NCBI RefSeq assembly: GCF_030445035.2
Contig: NC_080683.1
Location: 114,189,225 to 114,253,224 of the forward strand
Reading direction: 5' to 3'
DNA length: 64,000 nt
DNA from: Dasypus novemcinctus
Lineage: Eukaryota > Chordata > Mammalia > Cingulata > Dasypodidae
Shown: in pieces, positions 21,900 through 32,169 of the stretch
How positions within the stretch are numbered: position 1 is the stretch's first letter
Layout of the letters: the number at the start of each line of letters is the position of its first letter
Made by a program: the position numbers and the translations under genes
Notes under the pieces: generated by a model
The model's database searches: none
What the model was told of the DNA's origin: nothing
Seen by the model: the letters and a program-made list of their open reading frames with translations, nothing else

Positions 21900-21932
<33 letters not shown>
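21900..21932. repeat. (CA)n microsatellite
   Basis: About sixteen perfect CA units. A potentially polymorphic marker. Confidence 0.95.
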
Positions 21933-21935
<3 letters not shown>

Positions 21936-22069
21936 TAAGCACCCATGGCCTCATTTGATCTATTGTCTTCCAGAATGTCAGGTCTAGGTACAAGCCCCAC
22001 TCTGGACCACTACCACTACCTTTCTCTATCATAATTTACCTTTCCACTTCTCAGGGAAATGACAACTAC

Positions 22070-22400
22070 TCCATATAACCACCTGCTAACTTCATTAAAG
22101 CCATCACATCATTCAATCCTCTTAACAATCTTATGGACTAGCCTATTAATGCCACCCCTTCTACTGAGTAAGGGAACAAGCCGCAAGAACCAGAATAATC
22201 TGTAAAGATAACACAATTTTTAAAGGCCCAGCTTGAAAGTCCAGGTGTTTCTAACCTAAAAGGCTGTGACTTTTCCACCATACCCAAGCATCAAAGACAA
22301 ACTAAGGCGGCCCTAGCTAGTAAATGGCAAAGGCAGGATCTGAACCCAGGTAACCTGATGACTCCCGAGCTCCAAATCTTAACCACTACACTGAACACTA
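22070..22400 (-). repeat. MIR SINE, diverged
   Basis: The clearest part is 22315-22395: 'gctagtaaatggcaaaggcaggatctgaacccagg' followed by 'ctccaaatcttaaccactacactg', the reversed MIR 5' head. Upstream 'cattcaatcctcttaacaatcttatgg' fits the MIR tail. An insertion or decay separates them. Confidence 0.7.
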
Positions 22401-22935
22401 TTAACATAAAATTAATGCTGATTAATTAACAAGCATTTAATCTTGGGTCTATAATTCCTTTTATAGCTTTTATTCCTTATTGCATTCTGTGTGCATTTTA
22501 TCTATTGGTTGGAATATTAAGAGGATGGGAAGGGAGAAGAAGACAGCATGAAGCAATTAAGTAAATTTTCCAGCTAGTCAGCTCCTGGTTCCGGTTAAGA
22601 ACTTGTACAATCCCATATGTTTCAAAATGCAGGGTGTGAGAAAAAGCAGGGTTTTAGATCACCTGACTAGCTGTTTTTCCACACTAACAGTTGACCTACT
22701 TTTAAAAAGTGTTGCTTAAAAGTGGCGAATGAGTCTAAGATAAAGCTGAGGCTCACTGAGCTCAAGAGACATCGGACTGTTGCCCCAGGAATAGCTTCAG
22801 ATGAAACCGGCCCTCGATCCACACACACGGAACAGGACACATGTTTGAGCTCTTGGAGAGAGGCTAGTCAGCTTTCTTCCATGGGAAGACTATAAATGAT
22901 ATTCTCGTCTCTGACCGGAGCTTGGCAGCAGAAAA
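22401..22935. other. Unique non-coding sequence
   Basis: No repeat family or gene is recognised. Confidence 0.4.
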
Positions 22936-22939
22936 CCAG

Positions 22940-23150
22940 GGATAAATACACGAGCATCTCAAAATGCTCAGCCCCTTTGATGCTCCAAGGGCTATGCTCA
23001 GAGTTGAGGAGCCAATGGTGAGCAAAAGTAGCCGTGAACTTGCCCTCTTAGAGTTTACCATCTTGTGTTGGAGATAGAGTTTCATTAAATAAGCTCACAC
23101 ATGAATATATTGTTACAAATCCAAGTGCTATAAGGCAAATTAAAAGGCTT
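22940..23150 (-). repeat. L2-like or related ancient repeat
   Basis: The order 'caagggctatgctcagagttgaggagccaatggtgagcaaaa', 'gaacttgccctcttagagtttacc', then 'agtgctataaggcaaattaaa' matches the reversed L2 end or a related old repeat that shares this start. Highly diverged. Confidence 0.5.
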
Positions 23151-23470
23151 CTAAAATGGATTGGACAAAAACCTCATGGAAGAAGGGCTACTTCAATAGA
23201 AACATGAGCAGACATTGACCAGGGACAGGTGGTGGGGCAGGGGATGGACTTTCAGCATGTGCAAAAGTCCTGTGGCAGCAGGCTGCCACAGACCCAGCAG
23301 TATCTTTGTATAAATTAGAAAAAGACACCAACGTCTCAAGATTCTTTGCTTCTGTTGGAAATTGTCATAATTTGCTCCTTTTCTTAGAACCAGACATTTT
23401 ACTGCCAACTTAGGAAGGCTATTATTTGTAATGTAGAGTTTACATCATCTACAATGAAAGTGATATAACA
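23151..23470. other. Unique non-coding sequence
   Basis: Possibly the continuation of the ancient repeat at its start. No further feature is seen. Confidence 0.35.
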
Positions 23471-23472
23471 CA

Positions 23473-23815
23473 ATGCTGCTCAAAACCGTAGCTACTTGTC
23501 ACATGTGGCCACTGAGAATTTAAAATGTGGCTAGTTTAAGTTGACCAATGCTCCCGGAATAAAATGCATAGCACATTCAAAGATTTACTGTGGGAAAAAA
23601 AATGTAAACTATCTCATTAATTATTTTAATATTGACTGCATGTTGGAATGACCATATATTATTATTTCAATGATATTTAATTATATGTATTATAGTATAT
23701 TTAATAATTTGTATTATTTCATATACACCTATGAAGTAATATGTGGAATATGCATAATATTTCAAGATTATGGACATTTGGGGTTAAATAAAATCCATTA
23801 ATATTAATTTTACTT
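23473..23815. mobile_element. hAT-type non-autonomous DNA transposon
   Basis: It starts 'gctgctcaaaaccgtagctac' and carries 'cacatgtggccactgagaatttaaaatgtggctag', then an AT-rich interior with 'aaaatgtaaactatctcattaattat'. This is the layout of the mammalian MER families with a 'gctgtccaata...acatgtggctactg' end. The far end is decayed. A related element lies at 37100-37310. Confidence 0.6.
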
Positions 23816-23819
23816 GTTT

Positions 23820-24170
23820 TGGTTTTTCATTTTATGAGAATATTTTAAATGACGCATGAGACTTGTCTGACATTTCCACTCCCTTTGATGGGTGCCCTTA
23901 TGTATTGCACCCTGCCCAATGGTGCTGGGTGCCCCATGGGGCAGGAATGGCCACGGCAAGGATGGGGAAGTGGAGCGCCATGGCGGCGTGGAGGGCAAGG
24001 GGCAGAGAAGCCAAGAGAAGACGGGGCAGGTCTGGCCAGGACGGACCCTGAACGACATCCTCTCCTCTGCCAGGTCCCAGCGGCAGAGAACAAGGTGCCT
24101 GTATCTGGGGCACTAAGGACGCGAGCAGGGACAGTTCCATAAGTTTTGTCTTTCATTCCAGCTTCACAGA
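23820..24170. other. GC-rich unique patch
   Basis: A compact GC- and purine-rich stretch in an AT-rich setting, with overlapping ORFs of 60-103 codons in five frames on both strands. That is the signature of low stop-codon density and not of a gene. No domain is recognised in any frame. Confidence 0.5.
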
Positions 24171-24199
24171 CGGGTTCCTTGCCTTGGAACTTGCCTGGC

Positions 24200-24320
24200 T
24201 AGTGATTTATTTAGACAGCCTATACTGAGCACCTTCTGTGTCCCAGGGGCTAGAGATGCCAAGGTGAAGATGATCATCTTTGCGGACCAGGAGCTACAGC
24301 GAGTGAGCAATTCAAAAGGG
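24200..24320 (-). repeat. L2-like repeat end
   Basis: The phrases 'gatttatttagacagcctatactgagcaccttctgtgtcccaggggctagagatgcc' and 'aaggtgaagatgatc' match the reversed L2 3' end. Confidence 0.6.
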
Positions 24321-24774
24321 TGAAAAGTCTGACACTAAAGGGGTAGAGGGCTCTGCAAGGGCCGGCCCCTCACTCCTGGGAAGCAGCGGCAGCACCTGCC
24401 TCCCTGATGGGTGGAGGCCTCTCCAAGTCCAGGTGTGGGGGTTTCTTTTCATTAGCAGCCATGAGTCATTCTCTCTGGCCTTTTGGATGAGCATAACTCA
24501 TGTCTCTTAGCATGCCTTTAATTCAAAAAGAAGCCAAGCTCGTAAAGTCAGGAGTTCAGTGAAAATGGGCTTCTCCTGCCATTCAGATAACTAACGGAGG
24601 CGTTCCGCTTGAGAACGCGCGGGACTGAAGTTGGGTAAGCCAGAAAGGAGGGACGCTGCAGGCGCCAGGCTGAGAGGGATGTGCTGCCCAGAGGAGCTCG
24701 CTCAGCTCCGCTCTCACCACCAGGCGTTTGCCTGCACGTAGAAACCAACACGAAGGGCAGCCCTGGCTAAAACC

Positions 24775-24945
24775 AGCGGCAATAATGCCAACCAGTTCTG
24801 TGCCAGGCACTCGGCTAAGTCGCACACGTGGCTCCACTCGTTTCATCCTCGTGAGAACCTGATAAAAGGCAGATAATTATACCTATTTTATAAGCGGGAA
24901 AACAGAGTCACGAGTGCAAATCATTTGCCAAAGTTAACCTGCTTG
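24775..24945 (-). repeat. MIR SINE
   Basis: A reversed MIR with clear order: 'ttctgtgccaggcactcggctaag', 'tttcatcctcgtgagaacc', 'ggcagataattatacctattttataagcgggaaaacagag', 'caaatcatttgccaaagtta'. Confidence 0.8.
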
Positions 24946-25189
24946 GAGAGAAGAGAAAACAAGCTACAGAAGGGCTGCAGGTCCAGGAAGAGAGAGTATG
25001 GCTGCAACCCGGGAGGGGAGCATTTGTGCCCTGACTGCGCGTGTTTGAACCTCCGGCTTCAGAAAGCTCGGCAGGGGGATCCCTTCCACCTGGAGGGGCC
25101 CGACAGTGGGCGCGTAGGCAGGAGGTGCTCAGGAGGCTGGGAAGGAGCCGCTGTCTGGTTCTGATGCAATCCCAGGGACATCCTGTCTT

Positions 25190-25360
25190 CTACCGTAGAG
25201 GAAATTTGTTACAAGGGAAAGGAGACTGGGTTTGAAACCAGACAGATGTTTGGATTCTCGATTTTTTTTTTTTTTCCCACTATTTAGCAGTCTCAATAAG
25301 GCTAACCATCTCTCTGGAAATGTTTCCTAATACCTACAACGAAAGGTTAATACCGATTAT
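25190..25360 (+). repeat. MIR SINE, diverged
   Basis: 'gggtttgaaaccagacagatgtttggattc' is followed by 'agtctcaataaggctaaccatctctctggaaatgtttcc' and 'taataccgattatcc'. This is the forward MIR order with a T-run inserted near 25261-25276. Confidence 0.5.
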
Positions 25361-25589
25361 CCCTAGATCCTCTACCAGCTCTAACAATCTCTAATCCTTG
25401 AACAACTAGGAAAGAACAGGGGCCTTTTCCAGAAACGGCAAAACTAACAAGAAGCCAGAGTTCTGCACTCAGGTTCTATCCCTCAAATAATGTGCCTCTG
25501 TTGTGTGACTTGTAATTATTTCTTGTGTGCTGAAACACATGCTTCTTTTTTTAAGTTTTCACTAAGAAACTAATTTATATAGAAAGATT

Positions 25590-25740
25590 ACGTTCAAGAA
25601 TAAGGAAAACTGGCTTAAGAATAAGGGAATTGCGTTTCGGTCCCAGGTAAGACATTAAATCCCTTGTGTGACCTTGAACAAGATGCTCTCTTTCCGAGTC
25701 CCCTTGTGTCAAGGGGAAGTCATATTCGAATCCAATGAAT
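25590..25740 (+). repeat. MIR SINE fragment
   Basis: 'cttgtgtgaccttgaacaagatgctctctttccgagtccccttgtgtcaa' fits the forward MIR middle. Weak but ordered. Confidence 0.5.
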
Positions 25741-25819
25741 ATTGAACGGAATGCAGTCTGAGCAGTACGAGGTTTGGGGTCAGATGGAAACATCCAGACC
25801 TAGTAAAAATAGCAGGTGG

Positions 25820-25960
25820 AGCTACCTGGGCCAGGTCCTCTCAAAGGACGACGCTAAGAGGTTGGTATTAGGAGCGGCCCCATTTTACAGTGAGGACACA
25901 GAAGCGGGGAGGGGTCAGATGAGCCTGCTGAGGTCAGGCGGTTCGGCCTGGCCCTGAGTT
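25820..25960 (-). repeat. MIR SINE fragment
   Basis: 'gcggccccattttacagtgaggacacagaagcggggagg' followed by 'gaggtcaggcgg' and 'ggccctgagttcgag' fits a reversed MIR. GC-shifted relative to consensus. Confidence 0.5.
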
Positions 25961-26130
25961 CGAGTTGCCTATCAGGGTGCAGGGCTCAGAGCTCCAGGGA
26001 CCCGGCAGGCACCTGTATTTCACGTGTTAGAATAAAGGCAAGTCTAAACGTAAACTAGAACGTAGAACTCATCTATTTTTAAAGCAGTCAACCAAATGGA
26101 AAGTAGCTATACCAGTATTTCTATGTATTG

Positions 26131-26341
26131 TTGATTTTATTTTTATTTTTTATGAACATTTATTTATTGTATTTTTTTGAAGATACATAGATCACAAAAA
26201 CTGTTACATTAAAAATACAAGAGGTTCCCACATACCCCACACCCCACCTCCCCCACTCCTCCCACATCGACAACCTCCTCCATCATGGCAGCGCATCCCT
26301 TGCATTTGGTGAATATATCTTGGAGCATTGCTGCACCGCAA
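26131..26341 (-). mobile_element. Truncated L1 3'-end copy, family B
   Basis: It opens with a T-rich tail (tttattttttatg), then 'gaagatacatagatcacaaaaactgttacatt', 'gaggttcccacataccccacaccccac', 'catcatggcagcgcatcccttgcatttggtgaatatatc'. This matches the start of the reverse-oriented copy at 2095-2240. Confidence 0.8.
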
Positions 26342-26479
26342 GCATTAGAGTTCACATTTTAAATGAAGGTCGTTTCAGGATATGCCAGGGGGCTTGTTTT
26401 CTCTTTCACTCAGGGACCTGCAGGTCTGATTTTAACAGCATAAAAGAACATGCGAAATGCTTTCAAGCTGTTAGGGAAG

Positions 26480-26960
26480 ACCTAAATTGGACGGTGGTAT
26501 GCGCGCCGCTAACCCTCAAGGTCACGGTGCGCCAGCCGGCGGCCAGCATTGCATCGGAAGTGCGTGCCCGGCCCCCGCGGAGGTCCCTGGGCCCGGAGGA
26601 GGAGGGGGAGCCCGCCCCGCGGCCAGCTCGGAGCCAGCGGGGGCGGCGCCGCGCTGCGCGCAGGTGGCTGCGAGCCTGGCTGCGCCCTTCCCGCCGCTGC
26701 CGCCCGCGCAGCGCTGCCCCCCGCGGGACCTGCGGCCGGCCTTCTCCGCGTCCCGCCTGCGGGCCCTCGCTGCAGTCCAGGGCCGCCGTGCAGACTCTGG
26801 AGCCGAGGGCCAGGCCGCGCGGGGCGACGCACGGGCCCCTGGAGCCCGGTGCCTGCAAGATGGGAGGGCGGCATGGGTTCACCCGCGTCAGCCCGGAGAA
26901 ATGGCCTGGGCACAGCCTGCGGGAGGGCGGGGGGCGGCAGCGGAGCTCTGCCTGTCCTGT
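26480..26960. promoter_or_regulatory. CpG island
   Basis: CG dinucleotides occur every few bases, in strong contrast to the rest of the window. A GC-box-like 'cccgccccg' lies near 26611, and G/C-rich runs continue. Unmethylated islands like this usually mark promoters, so an unannotated transcript could start here. No TATA box, recognised first exon or splice pattern is visible. Overlapping ORFs of 134-244 codons in four or more frames on both strands reflect the composition. One runs on into the adjacent L1M repeat, which argues against coding. Confidence 0.7.
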
Positions 26961-26989
26961 CACCCCAGTGCCTCTTCCCGCCGTCTTGC

Positions 26990-27265
26990 TGAGACAGAGT
27001 TCACATCATGTGAAGTGATCACCCCAGTGGCATTGAGTGTTTGCACCGCGAGGTACAACCGGCGCCACCATCTCTCTCCAGAATATTTCCATGACCCCAA
27101 AAAGAAAACCGCGCGCATCCACAGTCAGTCCCAGTGCCCACCCGCCTGCCCACCCCGGCCCCTGGTCACGGCTTGTCTGCTTTCCGTCTCTATGGCTTTG
27201 CCTATTCGGGACGTTTCGTAGATACGGAATCATGTCCTATATGACCTTTTGTGAGGAGGACACAA
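26990..27265 (-). repeat. L1M LINE fragment, GC-shifted
   Basis: Phrase order matches the reversed 3' region of old L1M: 'gagacagagttcacatcatgtgaagtgatc', 'ccagaatatttccatgaccccaaaaagaaa', 'ttccgtctctatggctttgcctattcgggacgtttcgtagatacggaatcatg'. Many positions that are A/T in the family are G/C here, next to the CpG island. Confidence 0.75.
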
Positions 27266-27321
27266 CTGTCACGGAAGCAATTCCACGTCAAGAGCAAAGT
27301 AACAGTATCCCCTCCCCCCAA

Positions 27322-27342
27322 CCCCCCCCCCCCCCCCCCCCC
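27322..27342. repeat. Poly-C run (21 C)
   Basis: A homopolymer of 21 cytosines preceded by further C-rich sequence. Length is probably unstable and prone to sequencing error. Confidence 0.9.
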
Positions 27343-27344
27343 GG

Positions 27345-27998
27345 AAAAAGAAACAGCACTGAAGCTCAGCGCTTTCTCCCTCAGGAACAGCCTCTCAGGG
27401 GGCCGGCAGGAGGAGGCCCCAGCTTGAGGTGGGCTTTTGAAACGTGGTGACCTTTGAAGCTCGTTTTCCCTCCCACGGGACACACTGCCAAGCCCAGCAG
27501 CCGCCCTCTGGTTCCCTCGCCTTCTTCCCTCAGTTTGTCCAAAAGGGTCAACCGACTATCCTGTGACCAAGTCTCATTATCAGCTAATGATCTCCCCTGG
27601 TGGACGACCTCTTTGTCAGCCCCGACCTTGGCAGGAGGCTTAGGAGAGCAGCTTCAATCATCTCTTCCTGGAGCTCACGGAAGCCTCAGGCTAGGATCGG
27701 CCAGGGGCTAAACCCCGGGCTGTGTGGGAGGCTACTTAATTCTTAGGAGGCAAAGACCGGACGTGGCTCTTAAAGAAGAACAAGCAGTGGAGAGCAAAGA
27801 CTGTCTCATGCCCACTCTCATTTTGAGAAAATACAGATACATCTCCCTGACAGACCTTGTGGCCCATCTGGCTGGTGGGCCCACAGGATGGGGGACGCGT
27901 GGCTAGAAGCTGGTTCACGTTTCCAGCTGCCAGCTAACAGGAGGTGGGAGCATCCCACTCTGGACTTACAGGCCTCTTCCCATGAGTCTACTTTTAGG
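27345..27998. other. Unique GC-moderate sequence
   Basis: No repeat or gene recognised. Small ORFs of 60-137 codons have no known motif. Confidence 0.4.
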
Positions 27999-28239
27999 AA
28001 AGTCCATTAAAGATAGATGCTGTGTAGCAGTGCTCCAAATGTACTCATCAAATGCAATGAATGTACCATAGTAATGAAAGAAGTTGTTGTTATGGGAGGA
28101 GTGGGGGGTGTGGGGAGTGGGGCATATGGGAACCTCTTATATTTTTTAATGTAACGTTTTGTGCCATCTATGTATCTTTAAAAAAAGATAATAAACAAAT
28201 ACAAAGAAAAAAAGAAACAAGAAAAAAAAGTCAATGAAA
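27999..28239 (+). mobile_element. Truncated L1 3'-end copy, family B
   Basis: The body, 28011-28227, contains 'gctgtgtagcagtgctcc', 'gtactcatcaaatgcaatgaatgtacca', 'catatgggaacctcttatattttttaatgtaac' and 'gccatctatgtatctttaaa' followed by an A-rich tail. Probable duplication: aaagtccattaa (27999-28010) and aaagtcaatgaa (28228-28239), 10 of 12 matching. Confidence 0.8.
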
Positions 28240-28319
28240 CTTGAAAAAAAAAAGATTTATGCTCATGGAAACCTTTACTTGATAAAGTAAATTTCTATAG
28301 TGTAGTGGGGCGCCTGGAT

Positions 28320-28714
28320 ATATACTATTTTTTTTTTTAAAGATTTATTTTTATTTTATTTAATTCCCCTCCCCTCCCCCGGTTGTCTGTTTTTCTGTGT
28401 CTTTTTGCTGCGTCTTGTTTCTCTGTCCGCTTCTGTTGTGGTCAGCGGCACGGGAAGTGTGGGCGGCGCCATCCGTCTGCAGGCTGCTCCCTCCTTCGCG
28501 CTGGGCGGCTCTCCTTATGGGTGCACTCCTTGCGCGTGGGGCTCCCCTACGTGAGGGACACCCCTGTGTAGCACAGCACTCCTTGCGCGCATCAGCACTG
28601 CGCATGGGCCAGCTCCACACGGGTCAAGGAGGCCCGGGGCTTGAACCGCGGACCTCCCATGTGGTAGACGGACGCCCTAACCACTGGGCCAAAGTCCGTT
28701 TCCCATATACTGTT
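28320..28714 (-). repeat. DAS SINE
   Basis: The body, about 28330-28704, has minus-strand start 'gggaaacggactttggccca', tRNA-like boxes ('ggttcaagccccggg'), a GC-rich body, and a GGGGGAGGGGAGGGGAATT tail ahead of the A-rich end. A short imperfect duplication, atatactatt (28320-28329) and atatactgtt (28705-28714), flanks it. ORFs of 62-137 codons inside it are SINE artefacts. Confidence 0.93.
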
Positions 28715-28789
28715 GTTAATTGTTTTATTATAGGCCTTCATTTGCATTGCCCAACTGCGGGACTAGATCATTTTCTTCAGAAAATAAAG

Positions 28790-28925
28790 CAGAAAGAGCC
28801 CTGGGCTTGAACCCAAAACACCGCAGATATATCTTGACTTGCTCATTAAATACCCTGGTGGCCTCAGACAAGTACTTTGTTTTTTTGTCCTGGACCTCTC
28901 CAACTCTTAAGCAATGACGGTGTCA
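28790..28925 (+). repeat. MIR SINE
   Basis: Forward MIR order: 'gaaagagccctgggcttgaacccaaaac', 'ttgacttgctcattaaat', 'cctcagacaagtactt', 'ctggacctctcc'. Confidence 0.65.
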
Positions 28926-29809
28926 AGAGCGCTCCTGCTCTAGGAAGCGACCAGATTTCACTCACTAAGGAACTAATTGAGAGTGTCACTTGAAGGCTCT
29001 CAGGGCTGAGCTGCCACAATCAGACTGTGGTCCAAGGAAGGAAGAGCAAGTGGTGGACTCTGCTCTGCTGAGCCCCTGTTAATTGAGAATTGAATAAAAA
29101 TTCTGGAAAACCATGGGTCTTCAGTCCAGTGAGAATATGATTAACGGGCAATTTTATTTTTCACATAGCCATGTGATTGAAGTACAACAGGCTTTCTTCT
29201 TTTCTAATTGTTATGGCAGGGTTGGGGGCACCATGGTGTCCTCACACCTCTTTCCTCTTCAGGAAAACCAGAGTATCTCTGATGCGCTGGTCCTGCTCCT
29301 GACTGGCTAAGACTCAAACAGCAGGAAGAAAGGAAGGCAGAGCATGAAACAAACTATGTAACTCGTCCCTGAGCAGCAGACAGCTAGTTAAATAATGGGC
29401 CCAGTATTGGGCCCGTTTCCAACAGGTCCCTCACTGCCCTTCTCTATTTGATGATCTGGCAGAGGTTGCTTTGATAGCCCAGTGGCCTTTGCTTTTCATG
29501 CCAGCGATTGATTCCCATCGTCCATGTGGTTACTCCGATGACGAGATGATTCGGGCTGCCTGGAGATTGTTGGTCTAGGTCAGCCCTCTCTATCAAAGGA
29601 CCCAGTGATGATTCCTGAACCTCCATTCCTTTCTGGTGCCAGGACTATCGATAGCAGGGGAGTCGGGTGACACTCTGCCCCCATCTGAAAAGGGTTAAGA
29701 AGGCTACTCCTTTTTATAACATCTCGAGAACCGAAACACCAAAGCATACTGTGAAAATTTAGGCCCACATCTGCAAAGCACTGAGTTTACCTAGAAACGT
29801 GTTTAAACT
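28926..29809. other. Unique non-coding sequence
   Basis: No repeat family, gene or RNA recognised. Confidence 0.45.
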
Positions 29810-30230
29810 GCCTTTTGGAATTAACTGCACTTGCATTTTCCATTCATAAATGGTGGCCTATATCAAGAGAACTCAGGAATTGCAAGGAAACCTTAATCCA
29901 TCTGGCCATCTTTCTTATCCCCGAGGTTTGCACATGGTTTTGTTTCTCAATCCATTTGAGCAAAACAAGACAGATCAGCTTTCATTGTACTCAAAATATT
30001 TTGCAGGAGCTGACGAAAATTCTCTTCAGGAGGCAGATAAGAGGGTATATACATGGTGTCAACACAAGGTCAAGCAAACTTGAAGTTAAGCAAATATTTC
30101 TCAGTGGGCTGTTTTGAACAACCCTTCCCTTTAATTGTAAGATAAACAAGTTTTAATTTCCTAAGCATTCTGTTACTGCCATGACTCAACTCCTCCCTCC
30201 CCCTTGTGCTTATGTCCATAAGTTTCTAGC
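29810..30230. other. Candidate conserved non-coding block
   Basis: Repeat-free, AT-leaning text with many short transcription-factor-like words (CATTCATAAATGG, TTTAATTGTAAGATAAACAAG) and no ORF of note. Could be a conserved regulatory element. Unproven. Confidence 0.3.
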
Positions 30231-30469
30231 AGGTGGAGCGGTGCAGAGGGACTGCAAGAAATGCTGATCATTGCCAGAGAAAAAGGAATGAGAGAGTCAA
30301 GAAAGAAATTCACCCCAAGTCTGAGGTCATTCTGCCACAACACTTAGCAGGGCCCCAGCTGACACTCCATGCTCCATTTGCCCCTGCTGGGAGGTGCTTA
30401 CTGCTATTCAGCAAGCAAAACACAAAGGTTCTCCTTGAGCCCTGCAAGGACGAGGCTTGTGGCTGAGCG

Positions 30470-30770
30470 TTGGCAATTGCACCGGAACAGGTGGTGGAAG
30501 TTTATGTAAACTGGTTTCTGCTTTTCAAAGCGTGATCAGTTTTTACTGGGTATCAGAGAATTGTCAACAATCCTATTAGGTCGTTGGGGGAAAGGTGTGA
30601 AGCCCCAAAATGCCCCTTAGTGTAAAATTCTTGCTACTTAGAAATTGCTTACTCAGGATTTTCCTTTTGGGGAAAAATGACCTTTCAATTTTATTTGCAA
30701 GGACTGGATTGATTTGATTTCATTAATTTAGGAGTACTTATAAAGAGGGGCAGCATTTGTATTTTGAAAG
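30470..30770. other. Candidate conserved non-coding block
   Basis: Repeat-free, with E-box-like CAGGTGG near 30487, 'gtttatgtaaac' (an imperfect forkhead-type palindrome near 30500-30511) and a TTTCATTAATTTAG homeodomain-like patch near 30719. Function inferred from texture only. Confidence 0.3.
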
Positions 30771-30909
30771 GAGGCTGAACAGTTGAACTTGTGTTTTTCC
30801 TGCCATTATCGCAAATACTGCCTTTTTGTTTTTTAAAGCAAAGAATGCTTTGAAAAATGGACAACCAAACAGACTAAGATATACTGGGAGCCAATGGGTC
30901 TGCCTAAAC

Positions 30910-31127
30910 CAGGGTTTCTCAGCTCCACACAGTTGCATTTGGGCTTGGATGCTTCTTTGTTGTGGGGGATTCGCCTGTGCATTAAAAGCTGTTTAGCTGT
31001 ACCCCTGGCCTCTACCCATTAGATGCCAGGAGGAAGCCATGACCCCAGTTGTGACAACCAAAAATGTCTCCAGACATTGCCAAATGTCCCCTGGGGGGGG
31101 GGGGGGGGGGATGGGTGAGAACCACTG
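30910..31127 (-). mobile_element. MER20-like hAT element
   Basis: It starts 'cagggtttctcagc' and ends 'gagaaccactg', with 'caaccaaaaatgtctccagacattgccaaatgtccc' inside. These are the ends and centre of MER20, a non-autonomous hAT-Charlie family of placental mammals. Length of about 218 bp is right for the family. Its G-rich inner end has grown into an 18-G run at 31093-31110. Confidence 0.85.
31093..31110. repeat. Poly-G run (18 G)
   Basis: Homopolymer inside the MER20-like element. It can form G-quadruplex structures and its true length may differ. Confidence 0.9.
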
Positions 31128-31129
31128 AT

Positions 31130-32165
31130 GAAGAGGAACAAAGGGGGAAGGGTTGGGAGTGGGGGTGGAAAAGGAGTCCACTGGAATTTCTGAAATGGAT
31201 TTCTAGCAATCAAAATAATGTTGTACATTATAGAAATAAGAAGTTTAGATGGGTAGCTAGGATTCCTAACCTAGAGCCTGTCAACTACACCATAGGCTCT
31301 TGCTTTGGTTGAAAGGATGAAATAAATTATACTTACTCTTCTCAAGATAAAATGTTTCCTAGACAGAATTATCAGTTAATAATAATTAAAACCAAGTTCT
31401 GGACTAGATAATAAAGCTGGTGCAATTTTTGCTTTTGATGTTCTAGATCACACTGCTGGTAACAATGAGAAAATTTATAATATTAATTTCTTAGTATTCT
31501 CCAATCTTACAATGCTGATGGCTGATTTATGACTTTCTGAGTATCTATACCACTTATAAAATGTACAACTATATTACATTTTATGTTTTAGAAATAAGAC
31601 TGTGTATCCAAATGTTTTAGCAAATCAAATCTTCCTTTGCACAACCCCCTCTCTGTCCCTCTCTCTCCCATACACGCATGCACTATATGGAGCTTTATTA
31701 GTCTGGTTTTCATTTTCACTGTAACTATTAATTTTAACATATGACAATGTATTTTTTTTTTAATTAGGGAATCCTTTTCTTCAAAACACTCTTTAGCCTA
31801 AAACCCAACTTGTGAAACAGGACTACTGTCTTTCTCACCCCCAGGCACATCTGCAGAGGTTTTCTGGAAGCAGAATTCCCAGCCATTGACATAGGCAAGC
31901 AAATGAAACTTCTGAATCCATAATTATTGTAGATGAGATGATGCATCAAAATATAAGTAATGCTCATAACCATTTTAAGAGCAAAATTACTACCTTTCTA
32001 TGTAGCAAATTCTCAATTAGCCTCAAAGATAGGCGTAGGACATTACAAGGAAGAAGAACAATTGTCTTAGCTTTTTAAAGAACCAACAATTATACGCTGC
32101 AATGGGAATTCTCCCTTTACTGTACTAGGCTGTTATTCCATTTAGTTCAGTGGAAATCCTCACTA
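31130..32165. other. Unique AT-rich sequence
   Basis: No repeat family or gene recognised. Confidence 0.4.
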
Positions 32166-32169
32166 AATA

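Noticed and set aside
23845-24156. Cluster of 60-103-codon ORFs in a GC-rich patch
   Set aside because: Five mutually overlapping frames on both strands; composition artefact.
26320-27221. Long overlapping ORFs (up to 244 codons) in the CpG island
   Set aside because: Open frames exist on both strands and several phases, the translations are Ala/Gly/Pro/Arg-rich without a domain, and the longest runs into an L1M repeat. GC-rich DNA has few stop codons.
28360-28810. ORFs of 62-137 codons resembling those at 19291-19689
   Set aside because: Both sets are translations of the same DAS SINE in different copies; the similarity is that of the repeat.
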